Part shown: positions 27,223 through 39,174 of the stretch, in pieces
Layout of the letters: every line of letters starts with the position of its first letter
How positions within the stretch are numbered: position 1 is the first letter of the stretch
From: Thraustochytrium sp. TN22
Taxonomy: Eukaryota > Sar > Bigyra > Thraustochytrida > Thraustochytriidae
Reading direction: 5' to 3'
Assembly: GCA_013306675.1 (NCBI GenBank)
Contig: JABLUY010000020.1
Coordinates: 124,001-188,000, forward strand
DNA: 64,000 bases
Translations under genes and position numbers: made by a program
The notes under the pieces: generated by a model
The model's input: only the letters and a program-made list of their open reading frames with translations
Databases searched by the model: none
Told to the model about the DNA's origin: nothing

Positions 27223-28816
27223 GACGGCTCTGCTCTGCAACGCCCTGCTGCACCGTCCAGCACCGTTGCGTGTGTACAGTACGCGTAAATTCTGGGGGGT
27301 CTTTGGCCGTGCATAAAAGCCTACAGGACTTGCCGTGGCTTCCCCACCAGTGACAAGCTTCTCAAGCGCAAGTAATCACTGGGCGGCTCACGTCAACAGA
27401 CAGTCATGCTGGTTGCTTGCTCGCAGCACGTGTCGCGCGCGCCTGCGCCGCGCAGCGCAGGGGCGACCTGGCAACGCCCTGCTTGCATAGTGGGTGTATC
27501 GGTTAGCTAGCTAGGCCCTGGGCCGGCTCGGTCCACTGTGGCCGCCTGGCCGCGCCTTGCGTGCAGCCCTGGCGTGCTGGCGCCAGAGATACTTCTCGCA
27601 ACGGCTAACTGTGTGACTGCCGCTCAGCCACTGTTCCGCACTGTGGCAGAGCGCCTAGCCAGCGAGTTGAAGCACTACTTGGCTAGCCAGTAGCGAGAGC
27701 CTGCAGTGTGCTGACCCGCCTGGCCGCGCCCTGGATGTCCTGGCATGCTTGCGCCAAGAGTACTTCGCATAACGGCTAGCGGCAAGGTCGCGCTTGACTA
27801 CCACTCTTCCACACGGTGGCAGAGCGCGTAGCCAGCGAGGTACTACTTCAGCACTACTAGGGTAGCTAGCCAGAGAGAGCCTCTGCCTGCTGGCCCGCTG
27901 TCCCTGCCAGCGAAAAAGAAAACATGTACCTGAGGCCAACGCCGTCCCCATAAACAACAGGTCCGCGGCGATCGTTCTGGCGCCCACAGTCGGTACCGGC
28001 GCACTTCTTGAGGGTCGGACACCCCTTTCGTTTGAGCATGCTCGCAACTTGCGCGTGGCCCCGGCGTTTTACGTTTTACAGCGCGGGAGACGCGCCATTT
28101 GCGAGGTCTTGCAGGACCTGCCCGCGTCGAAAGAACACGCTCGAGATCTCGCCTGAGAAGTCTTTGCCCGGCATCCCGGCGCGCTTCATGATGGCACGGG
28201 TAGAGCTGTGCAGTCAGTGTGCTGCACTGACGGTTCCGTCCAGAGCCCCGGTGTGCGTACAAATCGCCAAGCGCCTGAGTTTCGTCATGTGCCGGTGCTC
28301 CGGGTCTCTTTGAAGTTGAAGAAGTGGCAAAAGGGCCTTGGTCGTGCTTGCGTAATGCGTCGGCGCGGGCGGCCTCGGATCGGTCGCGGCGTTTAGTGTG
28401 ACCCTCTGGTAGGCCAATGCGCTTGACGGCGCCGCCGTCGTTGATGTGCAGCGCCATACTGCTTCGCAACTAGCTGTGGGCGTAGATAGCGTGGCGTTGG
28501 CGCGCGCTGCGAGCTCGGCGGCGGCGGCGGCGGATCTTTGTCAAGGCTTTCGTAGCAAGGTACGCCGGCAAGTTAGAGTTTTAGCTCAGTCTGCATCGAG
28601 TGCTGGGCACCACGGCATACAAGTGCATCCTGTCTGCCGCTCTTGACATGCAGCCCACTTTCGGCCAGACGCGCTGGCAAGGCTGTTGAGCGCATAACTG
28701 ATGACGCGGGCATTCGCGTCACGGTCGCGGTCACGTGATCATACGTTCCGCATCAGCGAGGCGAGCAATGTGGCGAGCAAGGTCAGCCGAAGTGGCATAC
28801 TCTTTACGAAGCTAAA
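27223..28816. other. Intergenic region between the two receptor genes
   Basis: No gene is supported. It holds a 174-base tandem duplication (27544-27890), a TTAGCTAGCTAGGCC element at 27501-27517, and moderately AT-richer DNA at 27950-28400. Open frames here show no family similarity. Confidence 0.55.
27544..27890. repeat. Imperfect 174-base tandem duplication
   Basis: Unit 1 begins GCCTGGCCGCGCC at 27544 and unit 2 begins with the same 13 bases at 27718. Later landmarks recur in order: GTGGCAGAGCGC, TAGCCAGCGAG, GCTAGCCAG and GAGAGCCT. The copies differ by many substitutions and small indels, so the event is not recent. Confidence 0.8.
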
Positions 28817-31800
28817 TCATTCATCATTGCGCGCAGTGAGTTCTTCAGGGTCTGGCGTGACGGAGGTAGCGACGGACGTCATGCCGGCGGCCGTTTCGAT
28901 AGCGGTGGTCGCTGTATGCTTTTGCCGCGAAGCACCCGCACGGCTGCTATCTGGGGCCCTCTTGCTCTTGAGTGCACTTGTGCCGGCCGCAGATGACTCC
29001 GGTGGGCCGTATATTGTGAAGTACATCTTGGGCAAGAAGATGAGACAGGCTGTCGAGAGGTCGTTGAGAAAGATTGCGCCGGAGCGGATGAACATGGATG
29101 TGGTTGCGTCACTCGCGGTGAGCATGATGACAGGAATAGCCAGCAGCAGCACCTGCAGGTTGCTCATCATGGCGAGGCTCAGGTACTTGGTCTCGGCAAA
29201 GACGCCGTTGACCTTGCGGCAGTTGTAGCTCAGGCGGGCGCCGTAGACGAGGAGACTCAGGTGATAAGCAGCGAGCGTCCAGACGAAGTTCGATGCCGAT
29301 GGAGAGGTGCACGCGCCGTTGGCTGGCGCGTCCTCGGGGCGTACAAAGACTAGGGGATCCATGGCCGTCCAAAGCATGAGCAAAAACATCTCGCCGCCAA
29401 GCAAGAGCGCTAGCACAAGCATCGCGCTCCGCAGCGAGACATTTTGGGGCTTGCGCATCTTGTTGGCGCTTCTGAAAACGGCCGCCACACGGCGCAGCTT
29501 GACGATCATGGAGCAGTAGGTGACGGCGAAACCGACGCCGTAGAGCCAGGGCTGCGCCATGCAGGCACGGTTGGCCTCGGCATTGGCTGCGTCAGGACCA
29601 GCTCGCGGGCCGATCTCATCGTCCACGCTGGACACGAGGATGGCGGCGGAGGAAATGATCATGCCGGTCGCCATGGCCACGAGCAGTATTGGCTGCGAGG
29701 CTCGGACGATGATATGGTTGCGGCGGGCCAGCGTCCAGATGATGAAGAAGCAAGCCAACGTCATGTTAATGCCCGCTAGCGCCCGGATGATCGTTTTGAT
29801 GGCCAGCGTCGTTTGCTTGTCTTGGTCCAGAACACAGGTCATGCTCACGTCGAGGACCGGCGAGCCTGGGCACTGCGTGGAAAGACCGCCCTCGACAACC
29901 TCGTAAACCGCCTCGTAGTAAAAGCCGCACTCGCAGCGCGAGCTTTGACCCGTGCAGAAGGCGTCGTCCGGGCAGCCGTCGGCGCAGAGTGTCGGTGCCG
30001 GCTCGTTGTTAAACATGGTAAACACGTAGTACGTCTCTCGTACGCCCTCGATCATGCGGTGAGCACACTGCGCAAATACAACACGCTCCTCCTCCTCGCC
30101 GCCGGCCTCAACCCATGGTACTTCCAGAAACCCGCCACCCATCTGGGAGGCCGTCTCCGCCAGCTCCTCCAAAAATTCTTCGCCTACCGTCGTGACGCTA
30201 TGCTCTTGATGTAGAAAAGTCACGAAAGACTGGGCCTTGCTAATGTTCCACCCGCCCAGCGTGTCCGGGTCCCCGTACGCCAACATCTTGAAGTCTGCGT
30301 CTAAGACGACGGCGTGGAAGTCGGTACCGACCCTGTGGTCCGCACTGCCGCTGTTGACGGCGGCCATAATGTCGTCCAGGTCTACAGTGAGCTGCATGGC
30401 GTTGACAAGCTCCCCAACGAGCGCTTTTGCGTTTACCTCGGAGCACGGCGCTGCATACGCAGCCGAGCAGGCTTCGAAAGTGGCCGGACGCTCCGCGCTG
30501 AAGCCGGCGAGCAGGTAGAAGTCTTTGCCAAACCTGTAAACCTTCATGACGTATGCCGCGAAGTCTTCGTAGCCTGAGGCGCCCGGAAGTCGCGTCCAAC
30601 CGCCGCCTGCATTGGCCTTGGTGATGAGCTGCTCGTGAATGTTGTCTATCAGGGCCTCGTCCACGTGGCGTGCGGCGAGTGCCAAGGCCAAGGTTCCATT
30701 CACGGAACTCGCGTCCACGCTGTCGGCTCTCACCGTGCCATCGTACTGCACCAGGAGTATGCCAAAGCCGCCCTCAACAGCAAAGTCCCCCCCCCTCGGC
30801 CAATTCGTGCATAATCTCTGACTCAGAAAAGGCAACGAGTATCTCCAGCTCGGCGTGTGCAACCAGCTCGAGCGTGTCGGCGATGGCACAGGGTTGACTG
30901 CTCTCAGCTGAGCACGCCTCGCAAAGCGCGGCCTCAACAGAATCGTCCCGCACGTGATAGAAGCCGCTGCCGATGTAAACTTCAGCACCGAAAAGGTTTA
31001 GGCCCATAAGAAACGAGACCTTGGTCTGAGAGAAAAGGCCGTATTTGACCCACCCACCGCCCCGCTGGGCTGCAGCCATGAACAGAGAGTGTGTGTCGGT
31101 TGGGTCTCCCGTGACCGATTGGAAAAGCTCGTCACTGGAGCGCCCAACGTAATTCGTGAGCACGTGTGCAAGGACAGTCTTGTCAAAGTCGACCGCATAG
31201 ACATACCAACCGCCATCCACGTAGATGGAGTCGTCGCCGTACGTAAGGTCGCGCCACAACGCGCGGATCTCGGCCTCGCTTTGTGCCAAGATTGCCTTCG
31301 CCAGAACGAATCCCACGTAGGAACGAACGTTGTGGACGCTGCAGATTCGATCGTGGTCCGCTGGGCACTCCGCGTCGTCCAGGCGCGGCAGCATGCGGCG
31401 CGCGAACGAGGTGAAGATGACAAAGCTGCGACCATCCCCGCGTGTCGCCCCTTTGGCGAAGCCAACATGTTCCAAAGGTTCATCAGGCTCTGCAGCAGTG
31501 ACAAAAATGATCGAGAACCAGCCGTGCGCGGTGTCGCTGGCAGCTTCTCGCATTTCGCCCGAAATCCCGTCCTGCGAGACTACGATGCCGAACGCCGCGG
31601 CCATCGCTTCTGGGCTCAAGCCATTGAGCGCCGCATCGCGGCCATTTGCAACGCAGACGAGGCTAGTCGTGTTCATCACCTCGAAGACAAAGGGCTCGAA
31701 GCCGAAGGCGCCTTCTGGGTTGTGCACGTGGCCGTCAATCTCGTCGAAGACATCGGACAGGTTCCCCGCGCTTTCTAGGGACGCGCTGAGGTCCTCCACG

Positions 31801-31970
31801 AGCCGATGTACAATGATGAAGGAGCATGGCGCAGCATAGCTCGCCGAGCAGCCTGGGTAAGCTTCGGCCGATCCATCGTCGAGAAGTCGTGTAGGACGCG
31901 CCGCCGCCTCTGACGCCACGGCAGCTGCAAGGACCGCAACAAAGGCCACCAACTCGAGCGGCCTGTACAT
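28817..31970 (-). CDS. Second Cache-class C GPCR, one frameshift in a nine-base homopolymer
   Basis: This paralogue of the receptor at 23938 lies in two overlapping frames. The N-terminal part (30774-31970) starts at ATG with a signal peptide MYRPLELVAFVAVL, then Cache-like modules 1 and 2 and the start of 3. The C-terminal part (from about 30790 down to 28817) continues module 3 (GGGWTRLPGASGYEDF), module 4, the Cys-rich linker and all seven helices with CMAQPWLYGVGF and FLPKMYF. The two halves meet at a run of nine C (30787-30795); eight would keep one frame. The rest of the gene has no stop or break, so an assembly error, a recent null allele or a polymorphic run are all possible. Role as for its neighbour. 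The stop is TGA. Confidence 0.8.
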
Positions 31971-33069
31971 TCTCCGCGCTTCGTTTTGTGACTGAGATGC
32001 GCGCCTGGCGTGGATGACGCCCGCTCAGCGCGTCCCTGTGCCTGGTCACGCGAGAATTGGGGTGTTGCGCGGACGGCGAAACGGACTTGGACGCCAGTTT
32101 GGTTTGGTTCCAAGCCGGACAGCCCAAGACGGGGTCAAAGACCCCGCCAGGAGGTCTCTCCAGGGGAAAGAATAGGACAGAAAATGAGCAAGCAAGAGAA
32201 CAACGAGTCCAAACTCCAGCACTCGCTTGAAACGGCACTGGACTCACTCAAGTGGAAAATGCGATTCTCCGCGGATCACGGGCGGTGGCCTCGCAAGTCC
32301 TGTTCAAGACGACTGCCCCTTCACGCCATCGCAGGGGGTCCCGGTCGCCCAATCCAGCTTGGGGAATACAGTGTCGACTCACGTCCTCTTCCAAACGCCT
32401 CTCGGCCTTTCCACGGCGTCACGGAGGCCCCGCTGTGGGCATCCTCATTGGGACTTGGACTCGAATATGAAGCCCTCAAGTCAACGGCTCTTGCGCCAGC
32501 CTCGTGGCCGGTCACCGACGCGCTGACCCTCTTTTTAGCTTTGAGGGTGCCGCTGCACGGTGCCACTTTGCATGGCGGCGCCGCTGGCGCCGGCGTCAGC
32601 ACGGCGTCGGTGACTCGGTGGGTCGAGGCTGACTCATCATGTTTTCGGACCGTTGAGATCGTTTGGCCCGCCCCGTGAAGGGGTAAATTGAGCCTTGAGG
32701 GGGTCGTTCCGTAGCGGAATTGCCTCCGATCTGCTTCCGAGCGTCCCTAGCTAGCTTATGTAGATGGCAGATGCCACCTTGCCCACTTGGAGCGCACTGG
32801 CAGGCATACATCAGCTGGTCGCAGATGCTGGTACGGAGCGGAGGCACAGGATCCGAAGCGGAGGCGACACGCAGCGCGGCCCTGTCGCCGGCCTTGGCCT
32901 GGCTTGCCGCCAGGGCTTGACTGTGAATCATGCGGAGCCTCGTCAGAGGAAACGACTTGGACACGCCGCTTCCAGCCTGAGTGGGGTGGGTTCGGCTATG
33001 AGAGGGTCTGGCGTAACGGAATGGATTTGCCGTGCCCATGGCGGCATTGTAGTGCGAGGTGGTAGGTCG
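31971..33069. other. Intergenic region upstream of second receptor
   Basis: This holds the promoter of the receptor gene and ends at the decayed receptor copy. CTAGCTAGCT lies at 32747-32756. I see no gene; open frames have no domain. Confidence 0.5.
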
Positions 33070-33770
33070 CCATCACAGATCACAGCGACAAAAGAAGACG
33101 CGGAGGGGCGAAGTGCAAGCGCCGTTGGCCGGCTCGGACTTTTGGGCGGACGAAGCTGAGCGGGTCGGAGACGGTCCAGAGAGTGAGCATGAGAACTTTG
33201 ACCCCGAACAAGAGACCCAAGACCATGAGCGTGTGGGAAGCGAGGCGTTCTTGAGCCGCCGCAGCGCCATGCAACCAAGATTCGCCTCTGCAATCGCGCC
33301 CTGCGGTCCAGCCGCAGGCCTCACTTCGTCGTCCATGGTCGCTGGGATGAGATGATCATGCCGGACGCTATTGTAACGAGGAGAGGCGGCTACGATGCCT
33401 TGACGATGATGTGCTTGCGGAGATGAAGGTGGTGATGATGGCCAGAGGACGCACAATCATTTTGACGTCCAGAGCCATGCGCTTCTCATCATTTTCGACG
33501 CAGATCATGGGCAACTTCGACTTCCTCGTATGCCGGCTTGTCATAGGAGCCGCACTCACAGTCAAAGCGAGAAGCAGCAGGATAGTATGCGTTTGCTGGG
33601 CAGCCCTCCTCGCGCAGAGCGTCGGGGCCGGGCCGGGCAGCTTCCTTTTCTTTTGAAAACATCGAAAGGACATGGTAGCAGTTTTCAATGCGGTGTGCGG
33701 CCTGCATGATGAAGATGATGCGTTCGTCCGACTCGTCGAGCGTCGTCATCCATGGAACCTGCGGCCATGT
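33070..33770 (-). pseudogene. Decayed third receptor copy (Cache 4 end to TM5)
   Basis: Read on the minus strand, pieces in different frames match the two intact receptors in the right order. They are QVPW and ERIIFIMQAAHRIENCYHVL (end of Cache 4), EEGCPANAYYPA...CECGSYDKPAYEEV (Cys linker), ALDVKMIVRPLA (TM1), MDDEVRPAAGPQGAIAEANLGCMA (loop before TM3), LMLTLWTVSDPLSFVRP (TM4 end) and PANGACTSP (before TM5). At least four frame changes are needed, several helices are shortened, and both ends are missing. It lies head to tail with the two intact copies, so it is a relic of local tandem duplication. The remnant ends about 40 bases from PDR-3. Confidence 0.85.
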
Positions 33771-33811
33771 TCGCGCGCGATGCCGAGTCGAGTCAAAATC
33801 GTTGGTTTCTA

Positions 33812-36800
33812 TCAGCGCTTCAGAAAGGAGACATAGGTGTAGGCGTAGATGGTGATGGCACGCAAGCCAACGGCAAAGCCAGCCAGGGCGCCGAGCGCAA
33901 GAGTGACGTCACTGTTTTCGAAGGCAAAGGTGGAGTGGAGGTAGTCCCAGGCGGTGAGCTGGCCATTGGAGAGTGTGACACAGCCTGGGGCGTCCGTAGG
34001 GGAGTCGGCGTCGCATCCGAGCTGGGAGACGGCGAGCCCGCGCAGGGCGTAGTTGAAAAGGTTGATGTAGCTGAGTGCGCGCCAGGGCCAGGAGATTTGG
34101 TCGATGGCGATCATGAGGCCGGCTGTGACACCAAAGGCGCTGAAGGTGAGCGCGCCGAGGATGCTGGCAACCTGCTCGTTGGCGGAGACGACCGCAAAGC
34201 AGTGGCCAAGGAAGGTGATGGAGGCTTGCAGCAGCACATAGACGCCAAAAAAGGAGAAGAAGGCGTTGGCGTTGAGGTAGAACCCGCAGAGGAAGTAGAA
34301 GGGGACGACAAAGAGCACACTGGCGATGAGGATGTAGACAATTTCCCAGACGGTGATGGATATGACCATGGGCGTGACGCTGTAGTAGCTGGAGGCGCGC
34401 TCGCGGTAAAAGACGCCGCGTTCCTCCATGAGAGTGGGGATGGCGGTGTTGAGCGAGATGATGCCGGTGAAGAGCGAGGCCATGAACATGAGGCCAACGA
34501 AGGACTGCACGTCTTGTGTCGTGGACATTTCGGAGCCCGCGCCGAGGAAGCTGAGCCCAAAAAAGAGCGCCATGAAGACGGCCACGAGCATGCGCGTGGC
34601 ATTGTAGTGTGCCATGCGGTAGTAGGCGAGGCACCAGCGCCGAAAGAGCTGATCGAACTGCGTGCCAAAGTCACTGGCGAAGCGGCGGTCGAAGTGAATC
34701 TCAGGGCGCTGTTGGAGGTTGGACGTGACGAGGGCGTCTGCCTTGGCCTCGTTGTCCCTGCGCAGCTGGCTGTCGCGGTAGCGCTCGGCGAAGTCGACCT
34801 CGGACTTGCCTGCATTGCCGCCGATGGTCTCAAGCATGTAGGTGGCCGGGTTGTAGCGCGCGTTGGGCATGCCATCGATGCCCGGGATGGCCGTGAGGTA
34901 GTCGAGAAGCATCTGCGAGTTGGTGCCGAGGTCGCCAAAATAGACCATTTCGCCGCCGCGACGCAGGAGAAGCAGGCGGTCGAAGCGCATGAAGATGTCC
35001 TTGGACGGCTGATGGATGGTGCAGACCACGGTGCGGCCAGCGCGCGCGATGCGCTCGAGGCCCTGCATGACAATGCGCGCCGAGCTGGCGTCGAGGCCGG
35101 AGGTGGGCTCGTCCGCGAAGATCACGGCCGGGTTGGCGGCGAGCTCGACGCCGATGGTGAGGCGCTTGACCTGCTCAGTGCTGAGTCCGCCGTCGGTCTT
35201 GTGGCCGATCTGAAAGTCACGGATGTCGTCGAGCTGCAGCGTGTTAAGCACGCTTTCCACAAAGCGCAGCTTGTCCGCCGCCGGCAGCTCCTTGGGCTGA
35301 CGCAGCATGGCGGAAAAGACGAGCGCCTCCTGGACGGTGGCGGTGGCGCTGTGGATGTCGTTCTGCTCGACGTAGCCAACGATGCGCGAGAAGGTGACCT
35401 TCTCCTGCGGCCGACCGTTCACCAGGACCTCGCCCGTGGTGCGGCCGCTGGTCTTGCGCAGCGCGAGCACATCAAGAAGCGTGGACTTGCCGGCGCCCGA
35501 TGAGCCCATAAGCGCCGTCAGGGTGCCAGCTTCGGCGTAGCCCGTGATGCCCTTAAGGAGGTCCAGGTTGTACTCGCCACGCTTCGCCTTGGGACCCGGC
35601 ACAGCGTACCAGAGGTCGCGAAAGACAAGGTCGACGGGCGTGAAGGTCTCGTTGTTGAGCGAGGTGCCCATGCGCACGTGCACGCCGCCATCAGCAGCCT
35701 CGGAGGGCGCCTCGCTGCTCTTTGCGCGCAGCTCCTGCTCCACCTTCTTGCGCTCGGCCTGGGCCACGTCCGGGTTGTGCGTGTCCTCTGCGGTCGGGCT
35801 TACCTTGGTTTGACGCCCGGTCGCATCGTCGTGGCGCACGTAAGCGTAGGCCACCCAGCTCACGCCGAGGTCCACAACGGCGTAGGCCATGAGAAGCACA
35901 ACGGCACCCCAGTAGTACCAGTCCTCATTCTCGTAGGAGAAGAGCCCGAGCGCAAACTGCTGCTGCGCTGGCGTGAAGGAGGACGAGGTGAAGACCGTCA
36001 TGACGCAGGCGCGAAAGGCCCAGGCAATCGGGTTGGCGTAATAGATGATGCACTTGAGCCAGATGGGCATGACGTCCGTCGTGAGGATGAACCCCGAGTA
36101 CAGAACACATGCCGCGACGCAGAGCCCGGCCAGCGTCTGGCCCACGGCGGCATTGGGCGCGAAGGCCGCGAGCGCGCGTAGAAAGGCGGAGAAGGAGAGA
36201 TTGAGAGCGAAGAGGACGACGACAAACTTAAAGAAGGCTGCGCCGGCGTCCGCGTTGCCAGAGGGCGCCTCGTCGCCCCAGGGAACGAGTTTAGAGATCC
36301 AAAAGACGAGCGCCGAGAAAATGATCGACTCCAAGAGGGCGATGGGAACCACCGTGATGGTCTCACCCAGCACGTAGTTAATCGTGCGGAAGAAGTAGCT
36401 GCCGCTCTGTTTGTAGTAGACCGGACGCTGCTCCAGCACCACGGGCACCTGCGCGAAGCCGGCCAGGCCGCACTGCAGCAGCGTAACGAAGATGACGCCG
36501 TAGCGGTTGGTGACGGGTGTGTAGTCCGTGGCAGCCGTGCTCGTGGTTGGGATGTTGGGGTCCAGGTTGATGAAGATAGTACCGATGATGACACCCATGA
36601 TGATGGCCTGCACGATACGCGCCACGATGAAGGCCGGGTCGCGCACCACAAGCTGCCACTGGCGCTTCATAACGAGACGAAAGTCGGTCCAGAACGGGTT
36701 CGCAAACACGGGCGCGTCCTTGGCGAAAAGTTCGCGGCGCAGCGGCGAGTCCACCTTGTTGTCCACCGAGCAGAAGCGCTCCACGGCGTCGCTCTGCGGC

Positions 36801-38038
36801 CGTGAAAATGGCGAGGCCTCCCAAGCCGCCGCCATGGCCGCGTCGTCGGTCGGGGCATCCGACCGCGTCCGGTAGCGGGCGCGGGCGTCCGTGGTCACCT
36901 CCTGAATGAAGTCGGCGATGTCGCGGTCGTCTGGGCACGCGAAGCCGATGCTCTCAAAGTACGGCAGAACATTCTCGCGTGCGCCATGGAAGACCACCAT
37001 GCCGCTGGCCAGAATCAAAATGTTGTCGAAGAGGTCGTACGTTTCGGGCGGCGGCTGCAGCAGTGCAACCACGGACGTGCAGTCGAGCTCCTTGGTGACG
37101 CCGACGATGCGGCGGTTGATATCGTACGTAGCCTTGCTGTCGAGGCCCGTGGAGATTTGATCGTAGAACGCCAGCGGACGCCGCGACGTGAGGATCTCAG
37201 CCGTCGTCACACGCTTTTTCTCGCCGCCCGACACGCCGCGCAGCATTTCGTTGCCCACGATGGTGTTCTTGGCGTTGGTCAGAGCCAGGTTGTCGATGAT
37301 GAAGTCCGGGTAGTTCTCCAGCTGCTTGGCAATGACCGCGTGGTCCTCGCGACTCGCGCTGGCACCGCCAGCCGCGGGCGGGTGCGCCGCATCGTACAGC
37401 TTGTGCGCCATCTCCGGGCCACCAAAGCAGGCGTACGCGAATTGCAGCGTCTCCCTTACCGTGAGCACTGCACTGTGCTGGTCCACCTGCTCCACGTAAG
37501 CCGACAGCTTGCGCACGTGGACCTCGTCCGGCTTGAAACCCGAGTACAAAACCTCGCCTTCCAGCTTCTTGTTCTTGCCCGTGGAGAGGCGGCCTGAGAG
37601 CGCCTTGAAGAGCGTCGTCACGCCGCAGCCCGGCGGGCCCAGCACGAGTGTCGCCTTGCCGGACTCGAAGGCGCCCGACACATTCTTCAGGATGGGCAGG
37701 TCCACGCGCGAGCTCTCGCCGCACCTGGCCAGCTTCACCAGCGGGTGCAGCAGTTTGGCCAGCGCCGACACCACCGTCGTGATGCCCACATCCTCCTTGG
37801 GCACGCTCACCGTGTAGCTCAGGTTGCGGAAGCCCACGTTCACCGGCCAGTGCTCTCCGCGCCGTGACTGTGCCACCAGCGCCGCAAATCGGACCGCCGT
37901 CATCTCGCGCGTCGCGTCCACGTCTTCTTCGCCCTCCTGCTTGACCGCGGTGCCCTTTTGCATCACGTCCTCCTCCTCTTTCTCAACCTCCACCGCGAGC
38001 ACATCCTCCTCCGCGACCTCTGCCTGCGGCACCACCTT

Positions 38039-38096
<58 letters not shown>

Positions 38097-38149
38097 GTCT
38101 GCTGCGTCTGCGGCTGCTGCTCCAAGTCCTGCTCCTGGTCGCCAAGCAT
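33812..38149 (-). CDS. PDR-3: full-size ABCG/PDR transporter with N-terminal polyQ
   Basis: The 1445-residue protein begins MLGDQEQDLEQQ and has a Gln tract of about 20 within its first 40 residues, encoded by CAG repeats (38041-38095 on the complementary strand), then an acidic stretch. NBD1 reads GPPGCGVTT (Val for the Lys), GVSGGEKKR, FYDQISTGLD (Gln for Glu) and LLQPPPE. NBD2 is intact (GSSGAGKST, LSTEQ, FADEPTSGLD, TIHQPS). The linker motif QTKVSPTAEDTHNPD is present, as are PVYYKQSGSYFFR in TMD1 and FYRERASSYYS in TMD2. An outer-loop Cys pair (GCDAD...APGC) and C-terminal SFLKR are conserved. The open frame starts at a TTG at 38197; ATG 38149 fits the paralogues. No introns. Confidence 0.95.
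38041..38095. repeat. (CTG)n tract encoding the PDR-3 polyQ
   Basis: Eighteen CTG units, nearly pure, read as CAG on the coding strand. Purity and codon uniformity suggest length instability. Confidence 0.95.
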
Positions 38150-39174
38150 CGTGCCTCCGGGGGTCGGCCCAGCTGCTGTCGGCGTACGCTCGAGCAATCA
38201 GGGTTTGCCTACCTGCCTGCCTGCGTGCCGGCCCTGCACGCTCGACACAGCCAGTCTGAGAGAGTGAATCGGGCGGCGGTCCTCGTCCGACGCGCCGATG
38301 CCAGCCTGCTTGCGCCCGCGCCTGCACGCGCAAGCCGCGGCGCATCGCCGCTGCCCCCGCCAGGCGTCAGCCTCCGGGGCCTCGTCACGACCCGTGCAAC
38401 TTCTCCTGCCTGCCGGTGCTGCCAGTGGCGCTTTGCGGCGGCCCCTTCTGTGCAGTGACCAATTCCGTGCGTGACTATCACGATAAACAGGATGACGCGC
38501 ACGTCGGACGCAGGTGACAGTCCCAGGTCGCGCAATCTGACAGGCAAAACAGCCGTCGGCGCTGCGCCGGCTGCGCCGCTCGCAGGCCCAGGCTCACTGA
38601 CCAGGATCTCTGGCAGGCTGTGCAACGGGCTGCGACTGCGCGGCTGTGCCACCCGGGCCGGTGCTGGCGCTGCACTTGGGGCCTGCCTGCCTGCAGTTCT
38701 GACGCGGTGCCACGGCTTTTTCGTGTCAGGCGAGATTGCCACCGGCGGACACAGACCGCAGGCCGGAGATGCACGCCCCGCCGCGCGGCGGCCGCCAACG
38801 ACGAGGCGTCGCCGGCGCCAACAGCCAGCCGCCTCGCGCCGCAGCGAGAGCTCTCATCCCTGCGCTGGCGGCGAGAGTCGTCAGCCAGTCACTGGCAGCC
38901 AGCCACCTGTAAGGCACCGGCGCCTGGCGACTCGGAGCGGAGACCACCTGCCAGGCTCTGCGTTACGGTGGCGAGCGAGCGCTTAGCGCTCGCTCGCGCG
39001 TCGGTGGACTGAAGCGCGCACACCGGGGTGCGCATCGTAACGCATACGACTATCATCATCGCCGTGGCCGATCTGCCTGCCTGTGAGTGTGTGTGTGTGG
39101 CGTGCAGTACTACGCCACGGCGCAGTACGTGCGGCGCGCAGCGAAAGTGCGCCCGGGCCTGGGCGGCCGGTGCG
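38150..39174. promoter_or_regulatory. Divergent region between PDR-3 and orphan gene
   Basis: No supported gene in 1 kb. GTCGGACGCAGGTGA at 38503-38517 is identical to a 15-base stretch that includes the inner arm of the 16955 foldback. A short (TG)n run lies at 39085-39098. Confidence 0.45.
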
